Shown here in pieces: positions 32,984 through 42,810 of a stretch of DNA of 64,000 bases (positions are counted from its first letter, which is position 1; each line of letters begins with the position of its first letter). The notes under the pieces are model-generated. The model was given only the letters and a program-made list of their open reading frames with translations. It searched no databases and was not told the origin of the DNA. This DNA is from Candidatus Saccharibacteria bacterium UBA5148 (GTDB lineage Bacteria > Patescibacteriota > Saccharimonadia > Saccharimonadales > UBA4665): contig DHXU01000009.1 of the NCBI GenBank assembly GCA_002413835.1, positions 42,986 through 106,985 on the forward strand, read 5' to 3'. The position numbers were made by a program, and so were the translations under genes.

Positions 32984-33628
32984 ATGGATTTTAGAGGCAA
33001 CAGCAGTCAAGAGTCCGGTACGCCGGCAGCAAGAACCGTAAGTCAGACACCTGGCAGTAGCACATTCGGCGGCGGCCTATCCGGGCAAACGGCCCCGAAG
33101 CCTACGCGTAAGTTATTTAAAATCGGATTAGTAGTATTGTTATTCTCCATAACCGCGCTGGTTATCGCCCTGACATTACTGCTCGTCTTCAGCGGCAACT
33201 CTCAAGCCAAGGCCGTCAAAGCCGGCTCGTATCAGGCAGTATTCCTGAACAATGGCCAGGTTTACTTCGGTAACATCAAAGCTATCGGTGACAAGACCTT
33301 TGATCTCCAGAACATCTATTACCTTCAGACGAACGGCGGCACTGATGCTGCAGCCCAGACAACAGCGTCCACCAACGTCTCACTCGTTAAGCTTGGTTGT
33401 GAACTGCATGCCCCTGTCGACCAGATGCTTATCAACAGCGACCAGGTTATCTTCTGGGAAAATATCAAAGATAGCGGCCAGGTCGTAAAAGCGATTGCCG
33501 ACTACAAGAAGCAGAACCCTCAAGGAACCTGTAGCCAGCAGAGCCAGAGCTCAACACAGCAGGCTCCATCGACAACTCCTGCAACTACTCCGCCAACAAC
33601 GACACCTACTACAACTAAGAAACCATAG
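32984..33628 (+). CDS. Hypothetical single-pass membrane protein with Thr/Pro tail
   Basis: A 214-residue protein: a Gly/Ser/Thr-rich N-terminal 40 residues, one helix (about 47-67, IGLVVLLFSITALVIALTLL), then a compact beta domain starting SYQAVFLNNGQVYFGNIKAI, and a Gln/Thr/Pro-rich C-terminus. An outward-facing beta domain is the likely orientation. Function unknown. An AGGG-rich stretch precedes the ATG. Confidence 0.68.
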   Translation: MDFRGNSSQESGTPAARTVSQTPGSSTFGGGLSGQTAPKPTRKLFKIGLVVLLFSITALVIALTLLLVFSGNSQAKAVKAGSYQAVFLNNGQVYFGNIKAIGDKTFDLQNIYYLQTNGGTDAAAQTTASTNVSLVKLGCELHAPVDQMLINSDQVIFWENIKDSGQVVKAIADYKKQNPQGTCSQQSQSSTQQAPSTTPATTPPTTTPTTTKKP

Positions 33629-33650
33629 TAATCTTCGGCACTCCCGGCAA

Positions 33651-33684
33651 AATAAATCCCCGACTTCACAGCCGGGGATTTATT
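33651..33684. terminator. Bidirectional terminator between convergent genes
   Basis: AATAAATCCCCG (33651-33662) pairs with CGGGGATTTATT (33673-33684). A-rich and T-rich flanks let it work on both strands, for 32984-33628 and for 33696-34301. Confidence 0.85.
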
Positions 33685-33695
33685 TTATAATGTAT

Positions 33696-34301
33696 CTACC
33701 GGGTTTGATGTCTATGCAGCCGGCGTAGTACGAACATAACTATGGCTGTCAGTAGCAATGCTATTGTCGCTACAGCCGTCCAGCCAGCAAGGTCGGGTGA
33801 CCAGACAGGTGATACAAAATCAAATTTGTAGAGACTGTCGGGAATAGGCTTGGCGGCAGCGGCCTGCCCATGCGTCGAAACATACTCCTGAATACACGGA
33901 ACTCTGTTCCGTCCGGAGAAATCAGTGCTGTTCTGACCTTCGCAGTATGTCTGGGCGTCGTTGTAAAGCTGCTCGTTACTGACGGGCTTATTATTAGCCG
34001 CCTGTAACCGTTCATAGGTGTATTTGAGCTGTATCGGTGGATACACGGAGTTATGGCTCGGCGTCAGGTCAGTGTTCATGTGCGTCGTGACGTAATGCTG
34101 CAGGTTCGTCAGCGTTCCGCGGACGTCACCGTCATCTTTGTCTGCCTGATAGACATCGGCCCGCAGTTTGACCATCGTCAGGTTATTGGTACGCAGGCCA
34201 TTGATGCAGATCAGACAGCAAACGCCAGCCGCAAGGAAATACCAGCCCGGGTTTGTCAACGGATTGCCTTCCCGAAGGTGAGATAATTTTACGTTTGGCA
34301 T
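33696..34301 (-). CDS. Hypothetical membrane protein with two helices
   Basis: A 201-residue protein with a helix near the N-terminus (PGWYFLAAGVCCLICINGL), an extracytoplasmic domain of about 110 residues, and a C-terminal helix (AGWTAVATIALLLTAIVMFV) ending in a basic tail. Both ends should be cytoplasmic. It contains Cys pairs that could form a disulfide. Start chosen at MPNVKL; TATAAT lies 10 nt upstream. Function unknown. Confidence 0.62.
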   Translation of the reverse strand: MPNVKLSHLREGNPLTNPGWYFLAAGVCCLICINGLRTNNLTMVKLRADVYQADKDDGDVRGTLTNLQHYVTTHMNTDLTPSHNSVYPPIQLKYTYERLQAANNKPVSNEQLYNDAQTYCEGQNSTDFSGRNRVPCIQEYVSTHGQAAAAKPIPDSLYKFDFVSPVWSPDLAGWTAVATIALLLTAIVMFVLRRLHRHQTR

Positions 34302-34403
34302 GTTGCTAATGATTATAACCGATTGCATGGCGCCCCGTGCTCGGAATGTCTGGTGCTGTCTGTTTGGCTTGCGTCATTGCCGACCATAGCCGATACTTAT
34401 GAT

Positions 34404-35705
34404 ATGCATATTTTCTTCTCCGGCATCGGCGGAACAGGCCTCGGACCGCTAGCACTCATAGCACACCAGGCTGGCTACACGGTTTCCGGGTCAGACAAGC
34501 AGGATTCGCAGTACATCCAGTATCTCCGTGAATATGGCATCAGTGATATTGAGATCGGCCAGACTGCCGAACAGATCGGGGCAGTTCACGCCGGCAATCC
34601 TATTGATTGGTACGTGTATTCATCGGCCGTTGCTATCGAGAACCCCAGCGCGCCGGAACTACACTTCTGCCAGACTGAACATATCAAACACACCAAACGC
34701 GACGAGCTGCTCAATGCTATCCTGGACGAAAAGAACCTGAAACTTATCGCTATTGCCGGCACGCACGGCAAAACTACCACCACGGCCATGGCCATCTGGC
34801 TTTTCAAGAGCTTCGACATACCGGTCAGCTACTCGGTCGGAGCCAAGATGCCATTTGGCGAAATGGGACACTATGACCCGGCCAGCCAGTACTTCGTCTA
34901 CGAAGCTGATGAGTTCGACCGCAACTTTTTAGCCTTTCATCCGTTCGTTTCGATCATTACCGGTATCGATTGGGACCACCATGACATCTACCCGACCCGC
35001 GGGTCATACGAGCAGGCCTTTGATCAGTTCATCGGCCAAAGCAGCCGAACACTGCTCTGGACCGATGATATATTCAAGATTTCCAGTACTGCGGGCAGCG
35101 TACCCGAGGCTGCCAATAAGGCAAATCCGGACATCAACACTATGCTGCATCTCCCCGGCATGGTGAACCGCGAAGATGCCTGGCAAGTCGCTATGGCACT
35201 CCAGCCTATTATCAACCGGCCACTCATGCAGCTGGTGCAGGCGCTTGACGCATTTCCAGGCGTCTCACGCCGGTTTGAACAAGTTATACCTAACCTGTAT
35301 AGCGATTACGCTCATACCCCGCCCAAAATCCGCGGTACGCTCGAGACAGCCCAGGAAGTTGCCAAGGGTCGCAAAGTTATTGTGGTCTACGAGGGGCTGC
35401 ACAATACCCGGCAGCATTTCATCAAAGACGAGCTCAAGACGTTATTTGATACTGTCGACCATCTGTACATCGTACCGAGTTATCTGGCCCGCGAAGATCA
35501 GACACTTCCCCTGCTCTCCCCTACTGACCTCAAGAACTTCCTGAGCGATACTGCCCGAGCCAAAACGGACGCCGCCGCCCTGGACGGTGAGCTGGAAAAG
35601 ATTATCAAAGACCACCTCGCCGCCGGAGACGTCGTAGTCTGTATTAGCGCCGGGGGCGGCGGCAGCCTGGACGAATGGCTGCGCAAGGAATTCCCTAAGC
35701 TATGA
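34404..35705 (+). CDS. murC: MurC-like UDP-N-acetylmuramate--L-alanine ligase
   Basis: A 433-residue Mur ligase. The N-terminal Rossmann motif is FFSGIGGTGLGPLA, the ATP site IAGTHGKTTTTAM (about residues 116-128), the central acidic motif EADEFDRNFL, then ITGIDWDHHDIYPT, FPGVSRRFE, DYAHTPPKI and HNTRQHF. The first two point to MurC or Mpl; the order and length fit MurC better. It adds the first amino acid to UDP-MurNAc for peptidoglycan. The ATG at 34404 is preferred over the TTG at 34323, since the Rossmann strand begins directly there. It overlaps the next gene by 4 nt. Confidence 0.87.
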   Translation: MHIFFSGIGGTGLGPLALIAHQAGYTVSGSDKQDSQYIQYLREYGISDIEIGQTAEQIGAVHAGNPIDWYVYSSAVAIENPSAPELHFCQTEHIKHTKRDELLNAILDEKNLKLIAIAGTHGKTTTTAMAIWLFKSFDIPVSYSVGAKMPFGEMGHYDPASQYFVYEADEFDRNFLAFHPFVSIITGIDWDHHDIYPTRGSYEQAFDQFIGQSSRTLLWTDDIFKISSTAGSVPEAANKANPDINTMLHLPGMVNREDAWQVAMALQPIINRPLMQLVQALDAFPGVSRRFEQVIPNLYSDYAHTPPKIRGTLETAQEVAKGRKVIVVYEGLHNTRQHFIKDELKTLFDTVDHLYIVPSYLAREDQTLPLLSPTDLKNFLSDTARAKTDAAALDGELEKIIKDHLAAGDVVVCISAGGGGSLDEWLRKEFPKL

Positions 35706-36247
35706 AAAAAATAATTGTCGCTTCAGAAAACCCTATAAAGCTCCAGGCCACATTAGCCGCCTTCCAGAGGATGTTCCCCGAAGAGCAATTCGCGGTTGAA
35801 GGTATTTCTGTCAAGTCAGACGTCAGTGACCAGCCAACTTCCGATAATGAGACATACCAGGGTGCCGCCAATCGGGTTGAGAATGCTCACAGCGCAACTC
35901 CGGACGCTGATTTCTGGGTTGGTCTCGAAGGTGGCATTGAGATTAAAAACAGCGAGATGGAGTCTTTTGCCTGGATGGTAGTGCGCGGCCCGCACAATCT
36001 CGTGGGCAAAGGCCGAACGGCAACCTTCTTTTTACCTCCCCGCGTCGCCGAGCTCATCAACGAGGGCAAGGAACTTGGTGAAGCTGACGACATTGTCTTC
36101 GGTAAAACGAACTCAAAACAAGCCAATGGTGCTGTTGGCCTGTTGACGGGTGACGTCATCGTGAGGGCGGGTTACTACACAGAGGCAGTAATTTTGGCCC
36201 TGATCCCCTTTAAAAACACTTCACTCTACACTAGTCCTCAATTGTAA
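35702..36247 (+). CDS. Inosine/xanthosine triphosphatase (YjjX/DUF84)
   Basis: A 181-residue protein of the ITPase-like YjjX family, which hydrolyses non-canonical ITP and XTP. Motifs: IIVASENPIKLQATLAAF, VSDQPTSDNETYQGAANR, DFWVGLEGGIE, ESFAWMVV and the late GKTNSKQANGAVGLLTG. It is translationally coupled to the murC-like gene (ATGA overlap). Its last 17 nt overlap the convergent tsaC gene. Confidence 0.88.
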   Translation: MKKIIVASENPIKLQATLAAFQRMFPEEQFAVEGISVKSDVSDQPTSDNETYQGAANRVENAHSATPDADFWVGLEGGIEIKNSEMESFAWMVVRGPHNLVGKGRTATFFLPPRVAELINEGKELGEADDIVFGKTNSKQANGAVGLLTGDVIVRAGYYTEAVILALIPFKNTSLYTSPQL

Positions 36248-36803
36248 CAGCACCGGCGCGCAGCACTTCGAGCGCATCGTCGACGACACGGACGATCGTC
36301 GAAGGCTGATGATTGGATAAATCGCCGCCGTCAACATAACATGCGATGGAATCACCGAAGTAAGCCTGCGCTTCTTCGACAGTATGGGCGATTGGCTGGC
36401 CGGGTAGATTGGCGCTGCTGGTCAGTAGTGGGCCGGTTTGTCTGAGCAATGCCTGCAGACCGGCGTCAGCCGGAATCCGTACCGCCAGACTGCCGACACC
36501 CTGATGTAAATACTCGAGCTCGTGGCTCGGAATAACCACACTGACAGCACCCGGCCAATATTGCTCGACGGGCGTCATGTAGCGCTGCTTGAGACCTAAT
36601 TCGACCAGCTGGTCGACACTGGCGGCAATAATCGTACCTGGTTTGTGCTCGCGGTGTTTGAGGGCATAGAGTTTTGCAGCAGCTGCAGGATTAGCGGCGC
36701 TGCAGACGATGCCGTAGACGGTATCGGTCGGTATCACGGCAACCGAGCCATCAGCGATGGCCTCGGTGAGCTTCGAATCGGTTAGCATAACTGTTTGTAT
36801 CAT
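36231..36803 (-). CDS. tsaC: Threonylcarbamoyl-AMP synthase (TsaC/Sua5/YwlC)
   Basis: A 190-residue enzyme for the first step of t6A formation at tRNA position 37. Motifs: VAVIPTDTVYGIVC, LKHREHKPGTII (K-x-R with a later K), YWPGAVSVVI, SLAVRIP and LLTSSANLPGQP. It is the short TsaC form without the Sua5 C-terminal domain. It overlaps the YjjX gene tail to tail by 17 nt. Confidence 0.92.
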   Translation of the reverse strand: MIQTVMLTDSKLTEAIADGSVAVIPTDTVYGIVCSAANPAAAAKLYALKHREHKPGTIIAASVDQLVELGLKQRYMTPVEQYWPGAVSVVIPSHELEYLHQGVGSLAVRIPADAGLQALLRQTGPLLTSSANLPGQPIAHTVEEAQAYFGDSIACYVDGGDLSNHQPSTIVRVVDDALEVLRAGAVTIED

Positions 36804-36878
36804 TTATTAACATTATTTTAACATAATTATCTATGAAATAATAGCTTTCGATGGCGTGAAATATCGTCACGAGGGTTG

Positions 36879-37721
36879 CTAGTGGAGACTCAGTATCTGG
36901 CCATGTTTTTGCAGCATCCCCTCGCCTATCAGATCGTCCAGAATGCTCACAGTACGCTCATCTGCCAATGTTTTCACGAGTTCATAAAAAGTGTACTTTC
37001 TCTCCGTTAATAAACGAATAATCTGCCCTCGTACTTGCCGTCTGGAACCGTGAAATGTTGATTGTTTCACAAATGTCGAGCTGGCCCGGTTCAGGTTGCC
37101 GACGGATTTTTTGAGATAGGCGCCGTAATCCATCATGGCCCAGTAGAATTCCCGCGGAGACAGCGCATCGTCCTCGTTTGCCAGCTGCTGCAGAATTACG
37201 GATAGTACTTCCTTGATAGCCTTGTCGCTCACGCCAGACGCGTCCTTGAAAAAATGATGGATAAGCAAGGTGCGGATGTTTGTCTCGACATAGACGACCG
37301 GCTGGTTGAAGGCGTAAGCCATGATCGCCCCGGCGGTGTTCGGGCCGATACCCGGTAGGCGCTGCAATGCTATCAGGCTGTCCGGAAAGATACCACCATA
37401 TTCGCGGTCGATGACCTGCGCAGCCAGCAGCAGATATTTGGCCCGGCGGTTATAGCCAAGCCCGCTCCAGAGCTGCAGCACCTCACCGAGCGTCGCCTTG
37501 GCTAGCGACCCGACAGTCGGAAAGCGGGTCGTAAAAGCTGTATATTTCGGCGACACCCGTGATACCTGCGTCTGCTGCAGCATAATTTCTGAGATCAGAA
37601 TCTTATAGGCCGAAAAACTGCCGTCTGGCTCGGGCTGGCGCCACAACATATCGTGGCGGCCAAAGTCAGCATAATATTGACTGAGAATCTGTATAAAATC
37701 TGCTGCAGGCTGACTGTCCAT
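36879..37721 (-). CDS. MutY-like A/G-specific adenine glycosylase without Fe-S cluster
   Basis: A 280-residue HhH-GPD DNA glycosylase. It shows ISEIMLQQTQVSRV with the MutY catalytic Glu, LWSGLGYNRRA, and the hairpin LPGIGPNTAGAI. Where MutY usually has an Asp-x-Asn segment, it reads VETNIRT, so the catalytic Asp appears to be Glu. The C-terminal Cys cluster that binds 4Fe-4S is missing. The NUDIX-like C-terminal domain is also absent. The start at 37721 (MDSQPAAD) is chosen because an earlier frame start would overlap the neighbouring gene. Confidence 0.85.
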   Translation of the reverse strand: MDSQPAADFIQILSQYYADFGRHDMLWRQPEPDGSFSAYKILISEIMLQQTQVSRVSPKYTAFTTRFPTVGSLAKATLGEVLQLWSGLGYNRRAKYLLLAAQVIDREYGGIFPDSLIALQRLPGIGPNTAGAIMAYAFNQPVVYVETNIRTLLIHHFFKDASGVSDKAIKEVLSVILQQLANEDDALSPREFYWAMMDYGAYLKKSVGNLNRASSTFVKQSTFHGSRRQVRGQIIRLLTERKYTFYELVKTLADERTVSILDDLIGEGMLQKHGQILSLH

Positions 37722-37755
37722 TCCGTCTAGTGTACGGCAACTACGACGACGGATG

Positions 37756-39729
37756 CTAGCGGTAGTTCCATTTGCCAAAGCCGGCGGTATTGGTAAGATC
37801 GACAATCTTCTTAGCTGCGCTGCCGTCCAGGCTGACGGCGTAATCGGCCGTTTCAGTCGGTGTCGTCACGCGGTAGACAATGGTTCGGGCATTCAACCAG
37901 CGCGTCGGATAGGTTAGTCCTGTCTGGGTTACGAGCGTCGTGTCCTTGCCGGTCGTAGCGTTCGTTACAAGAAGTACGCCATTGCCGTCGCGGCTGTCTG
38001 TCCAGAGCGCGTGATTGCCGTCGGCAGCGTCGAGATAGAAACGGGTCTCGGCATTTGTAACGCTGGTACCAGAGACTTTGACAGCGCTCGGATCACCAAG
38101 TTTGTAGCTGTAGCGGCTCTGTAGAACCGACAGGTCAAAGCTATCGTATGAAGTACGGATGATGTTCCAGACATCGCTTTTATCCAGGATCACCTGCTTG
38201 CCAGTGTTATCCGGATTGATCTTGACCAGCTGCGAGACTCCGCCCTGGAAATTATTAGAAGCTGCGTAATATACGGCACCCTTTGCCGAGACGACGTCAC
38301 TGAAATAATTGGCACTGGCCAGCTGCAGGCGCGCAGTCGAGCGGAAATCATAGGACATCAGCTGGTAGCGCTCCGGATTGCCGGCGCTGGTACCGGCTTT
38401 GATCTTTACATAAATCAGCTTGTCCTGGATCCAGTCGACTATCTGAATCCGTTCGGAATGGTCGAGGGTTAGTTTGGTGCCGTCCTCGACGTCTATCAAG
38501 GTCAGCGCCTGCAATGGATAGCTGTCCTGATTACGGGTTGTGTCGCGTTTTGATACGACGGCCGCTTCGCTGGCATCGTCATTCTGGACCACACTCATGT
38601 CGGCATCTTCTTGGCCGGATGCCGCCAATAGCATCTGCTTGTTCTTGCCATCGATATCGATGCTATAGAGATCATATTTGCCGCTCTGTTTGGAAATATA
38701 GACTTCTTTCTGGGCCGGCACCATGACGATAGTCCGGCTTTGCTTCTGGCCTGGCTCCAGGCTGACAGATTCGGCGCGGTAACCATCAGCTGTTATTTTC
38801 GCTGGCCGTTCGCCTATCTGACCTTCTTCAGTCGTCAGGACGAGCAAGCCAGTTTCGTCGGATAGGGCATTGGAGTCACCGCTGGTGATTTCGGCATTTT
38901 TGACTGTTTTACCGGACAGGTAATCTGTCAGTTTGAATCTGTACTGTGTACCGACGGCATTAAGCGTAAAGTCACCAAGCGGATTGCTACCCAACCCAAG
39001 CGTGACAGTCTGGCTGATAGTTGCAAAACCAGGTTGGCTGATAGCTAGCGACTGCGTACCAAGTTGCAGATCCTGGAGTCTGACGATTCCGTCTTTGTTG
39101 GACCGGGCCTTGCCTGTACCAAGCTCGACGGTGACATTCTTAAGGGGCAGCTGCGTCGTATTGTCTATTATTGTCAGCGAAGCGGCCGAACGTACGCCAA
39201 CGCTGTTCAGGGCATAATACCGGCTGGTAGGGATGGTGGCTAAGGCACCGATGGCAGCTACAACGATGACAATCGTGCTATAGCGCGCCAGTTTGTGATG
39301 CCACCAGGCCGCGAAGAAACCAGCGATGTGGCTCCTAAGGCTGCGCTTTGGGGCCTGGGCATCGGCAGCTTGAGCGGCCTTGGCATCATGCGCCGCCAAT
39401 AGCTCGTCACTTTCGTGGATCATGATGTCGTCGACTGCCGTATCGGTAGCCGGGTCACTGGCGGCTTCGTCAATCGGTGGGGGCGATGCAGTCTCGGTGT
39501 CAGTAGTGTCTACAGGGGTTGCGTCGGCTTCAGGCTCGTCGGACGTCTCAGGTTCGTCCGGTTCTATTGCATCCTCCTGGTATAAAGGGTGTAAAGGCGC
39601 CGACGGGATATCTGCCGCGTCACCCGGCTTCGGGTCAGGTAGCTCGATATCCATCATCTCATCAACATGATGCTCAAGCGGTGAAACCGTTTCCGGAACT
39701 GAATCTTTTTGTATCTGTTTGTCTGGCAT
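37756..39729 (-). CDS. Single-pass protein with carboxypeptidase-regulatory-like and propeller domains, paralogue 1
   Basis: A 657-residue protein. An acidic cytoplasmic N-terminus (about residues 1-135, rich in Asp, Glu, Thr) precedes one helix (about 146-168). Two beta-sandwich repeats follow; the first is LTIIDNTTQLPLKNVTVELG, as in carboxypeptidase regulatory-like domains. A WD40/TolB-like propeller fills about 330-650 (ISKQSGKYDLYSIDIDGK, LWTDSRDGNGVLLVTN). It is the first of two paralogues flanking the RND permease. An AGGAAGGAAA Shine-Dalgarno precedes the ATG. Function unknown. Confidence 0.75.
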   Translation of the reverse strand: MPDKQIQKDSVPETVSPLEHHVDEMMDIELPDPKPGDAADIPSAPLHPLYQEDAIEPDEPETSDEPEADATPVDTTDTETASPPPIDEAASDPATDTAVDDIMIHESDELLAAHDAKAAQAADAQAPKRSLRSHIAGFFAAWWHHKLARYSTIVIVVAAIGALATIPTSRYYALNSVGVRSAASLTIIDNTTQLPLKNVTVELGTGKARSNKDGIVRLQDLQLGTQSLAISQPGFATISQTVTLGLGSNPLGDFTLNAVGTQYRFKLTDYLSGKTVKNAEITSGDSNALSDETGLLVLTTEEGQIGERPAKITADGYRAESVSLEPGQKQSRTIVMVPAQKEVYISKQSGKYDLYSIDIDGKNKQMLLAASGQEDADMSVVQNDDASEAAVVSKRDTTRNQDSYPLQALTLIDVEDGTKLTLDHSERIQIVDWIQDKLIYVKIKAGTSAGNPERYQLMSYDFRSTARLQLASANYFSDVVSAKGAVYYAASNNFQGGVSQLVKINPDNTGKQVILDKSDVWNIIRTSYDSFDLSVLQSRYSYKLGDPSAVKVSGTSVTNAETRFYLDAADGNHALWTDSRDGNGVLLVTNATTGKDTTLVTQTGLTYPTRWLNARTIVYRVTTPTETADYAVSLDGSAAKKIVDLTNTAGFGKWNYR

Positions 39730-39820
39730 AGCTACACTGTTTCCTTCCTAACAGTATACCAGTTTATGTCATAACCAGTATGCTGGGCAGCCTTCCGTGT
39801 CCAGGCATGTCTCTTATACG

Positions 39821-42718
39821 CTACATGATCTGCGCGTGCCGACCGCTAGCTCCGCGGCGTAGGGCCGTTTTGAGTATCAGCAGTATGTTCAGTACCACGA
39901 CCCCAAGGGCGGCAGCAATCGGTCCGACCGCCACCACTAAACCAACGGCCACGATGACGTTCGCCAGTAGCCACAGCAGCACGGATTTACGGGAATACTT
40001 CAGACGCAGATATTCAGCACCAAGGTAGTAGTATGGGAATACTGTGATGACCAGGAAGGTGCTCGATAGCAACCCAAATATCAACGTCACAGCCAGACTC
40101 TGCCAGAACGGGCTGGTCAGAGCTAACGGAATCAGAGATACAACAGCCGTCAGGCTGGTCGCAACCAGCGGACGGAATCGTTCGCCCAGCGCTGCCACGG
40201 CAGCATCGACTGCCGGCAGTCCTGAGCGCCGTGCCTGATTGGCATAATCCGTCAGCAAGATAGTGTTTTTGATGCTCAGTCCGATGAGCGCGAAGAAGCC
40301 GAGCATCGAGAAGAAGCTAAAGGCGTTATTGGTATAGTACAGCCCGAGAGCGATGCCAAAGAAGCTGAACGGCAAAGCCATAAATATCAGCAGCGGCTGA
40401 AGCAGCGACCGGAACTGGATGACCAACAGGATATAAATCACCAGCAGGACCAGTGGGAAGGCATAGGCCAGCGACTTGAACGAATCCTGGTTCTCGGATT
40501 CCTGTCCGAGGTCAAAACTGACGTCTGACGAATGTAGATCGTACTGCGCCAGCCGCTGATTGTCATATTGTTTGGTTACCGCGGCTTTGGCAATCGTGGT
40601 CAGGGTGGTCGTATCGGTGCCGTCAAAGGAGGCATTTACCGAAATGACAGGCCGTGTACCGGTACGTTGATAGATCGACGTATTGCTGACCGTGACGTCA
40701 GTTACAGTCGCCAGTGTGCCGCTGGGGCGTTCCAGTTTGCGCCCCTTCAGGTACTGCGCCATATCGCGGGCCAGGCGCTCGGCCTCCGGGCGATTGGTGG
40801 CCGTAATATCAACTTTGAAACTGGACGTTGGCGGACCGATATCCAGCGGGTAGGCCGTTACCCGGGCGTCGCTGAAGTTCTGAAAACGATCTTTGAGCGC
40901 TGCCGCCAGCTGCGGTGCGGTAGCATCACGTGTACCATACGGCGTGAGTTCAACCGACAGCGTTGCCGTCTGGTCGTCAGCCATGCCGTAGTACGATGCC
41001 TCGACCAGATCATTACCAAGGACCTGGCTGGTGATATCATCGGCCCGCGCCGCAATGGATTCTGCCTGGGCGACAGACGTGTTTGGTGGGAAAGTCAATG
41101 CGACAGCCAGCTGGTTGGTATCCTTGCTTGGTGGAAATATGTTAAAGGCTACCTTCTGGAACACCAGGCCACCGATGCCGATGAACATGAAGCTGATGAG
41201 AATTGCCGTGATACCGACGCTGAATTCCTTACGCCGCGAATGCCTGGCCCACAACATCGGCCGGCCGATCGCCGTTGCCATCCGGGCCTCGATACCGCGG
41301 GCGGGTTCGTGGACATTTGCGGCACCCATCTGTTTCTTTCCGAGCAGTACGTAACGCGCAAATAACGGTATAAATATCAGCGCCACTACCAGACTGATGA
41401 GAAGTGCCGAAATAATCGTCACCGGAATTGCCCGTATGAAGCTACCAAGCACACCACCGACAAAGACGAGCGGTGTAAAGCTAAGGGCTGCCGTCAGTGT
41501 TGCAGCGACCATTGCCCGGCTGATCTTGCGGATAGCTTCAGCAACCGCTTCCCGCCTGTCTTGCGTCCGCCGGCGGGCACTATCCACTGCTTCAACCATG
41601 ATGATGGTGTCGTCCACGATCAGTGCCAGACCAAGGATCAGCGCAAACAGTGTGATGACATTCAGGCTGTAGCCGATCAGGTAGATGATACCGATGGTCG
41701 CGGCGATGACGGTAACCATGGAGATAACGGTGATAAGCGACGCCCGGATAGCAATGATGATGGAGCCGATGATCAGTACTGCTACTAACCCCTCGAGCAG
41801 GACGCGCTGCAACTCGGATATTTCATCCTTGATTGACGGCGCATAACTGGCGCTGACCGCAGTCTGAAGACTGCTTGCATCCGGCGTGGCCTGGTACTGT
41901 TTCAAGACGCCGCGGATCTGGTCGTCGAGCTTGATAACATCAGCCCCTTTGACGCTGGCGACATTGATAATGACTGACTGATGGAAGGTATCTCCACCGC
42001 CGGTTATCTCGCCGTAACGGTCAAAGGTCCGCTGTACTGTCGTGGCCTGCCCGGTTGCGGGACTAACGATTTGCTGGTACGGGTCAGCCACGGAGAATTT
42101 TGCGACCTGCGCTGGTTTATGGGCCTGCAGATAATCCACGGTCTGTTGTGATTTTGTGACAAGGTTCTGCAGGTTCAGCCCCGGTTCGGTGCTGTAAACC
42201 GAAATAGTGGCGTCAACCTTCTCTAATGCCCCACCGGTAACACCAAAATACGGTGCGCCGAGTGTCAACTTAGCTTTGCCCGGTATGCGGCTATCCTGCT
42301 TGATAGCAGACTGCAAGGCTTGCTTGGCTGCCGCGGCATCTATTTTTTCATCGTACTGGATGGTCGCGCTGAAGAAATTGTCACCGCTCTGGCTCGTCAC
42401 TGCATGCACGCCGGACTGCTTGAGTGCAATTTCTGAAATTGGTTTGGCTAAGGTCTTATCGACGGTAGCGGCATCGTTCACGGCATAGGTTCCATTCACG
42501 ATGACGATCGGTATAGCGATGCTCGGGAAGCCCTCACGCTTCAAGAGCGTCGTGTAGCTAATGATTCCGAACAGTGTAATAACAATCCACAGCAGAGCCG
42601 CTATCCGTGGACGGTTAAAGAATGCCAGCGTTATGCGCGGCAGCAAGGTAGCTTTATCAGTAATCTTGCTTGTACCACTGACGGGACGGGTCTTCATGAT
42701 TTTTCTTTTCTGTTGCAT
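39821..42718 (-). CDS. RND superfamily (HAE1-type) efflux permease
   Basis: A 965-residue protein with the AcrB plan: helix 1 (IAALLWIVITLFGIISY), a large porter loop, six helices, a second large loop and six helices. The proton-relay Asp pair is present in LALIVDDTIIMVEAV (about residue 365), and the relay Lys in GLSIKNTILL (about 812). It is somewhat shorter than Gram-negative pumps. No membrane fusion protein or TolC homologue lies nearby, which fits a cell with no outer membrane. The flanking paralogous propeller proteins may be partners. Substrate unknown. Confidence 0.9.
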   Translation of the reverse strand: MQQKRKIMKTRPVSGTSKITDKATLLPRITLAFFNRPRIAALLWIVITLFGIISYTTLLKREGFPSIAIPIVIVNGTYAVNDAATVDKTLAKPISEIALKQSGVHAVTSQSGDNFFSATIQYDEKIDAAAAKQALQSAIKQDSRIPGKAKLTLGAPYFGVTGGALEKVDATISVYSTEPGLNLQNLVTKSQQTVDYLQAHKPAQVAKFSVADPYQQIVSPATGQATTVQRTFDRYGEITGGGDTFHQSVIINVASVKGADVIKLDDQIRGVLKQYQATPDASSLQTAVSASYAPSIKDEISELQRVLLEGLVAVLIIGSIIIAIRASLITVISMVTVIAATIGIIYLIGYSLNVITLFALILGLALIVDDTIIMVEAVDSARRRTQDRREAVAEAIRKISRAMVAATLTAALSFTPLVFVGGVLGSFIRAIPVTIISALLISLVVALIFIPLFARYVLLGKKQMGAANVHEPARGIEARMATAIGRPMLWARHSRRKEFSVGITAILISFMFIGIGGLVFQKVAFNIFPPSKDTNQLAVALTFPPNTSVAQAESIAARADDITSQVLGNDLVEASYYGMADDQTATLSVELTPYGTRDATAPQLAAALKDRFQNFSDARVTAYPLDIGPPTSSFKVDITATNRPEAERLARDMAQYLKGRKLERPSGTLATVTDVTVSNTSIYQRTGTRPVISVNASFDGTDTTTLTTIAKAAVTKQYDNQRLAQYDLHSSDVSFDLGQESENQDSFKSLAYAFPLVLLVIYILLVIQFRSLLQPLLIFMALPFSFFGIALGLYYTNNAFSFFSMLGFFALIGLSIKNTILLTDYANQARRSGLPAVDAAVAALGERFRPLVATSLTAVVSLIPLALTSPFWQSLAVTLIFGLLSSTFLVITVFPYYYLGAEYLRLKYSRKSVLLWLLANVIVAVGLVVAVGPIAAALGVVVLNILLILKTALRRGASGRHAQIM

Positions 42719-42810
42719 TCCGATGTATGTAGCGTAGCAGATATCGGCAAGTGCATACAGTTGTTTAGAAATATCTGACTGACCACCTGAGCTTAAGACC
42801 GTCCGAACTG

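Noticed and set aside
40568..41365. 265-codon open frame on the plus strand opposite the RND permease
   Set aside because: It lies wholly antisense to a gene with clear motifs, is rich in Arg, Gly and Cys in a low-complexity manner, and has no promoter or ribosome-binding site.
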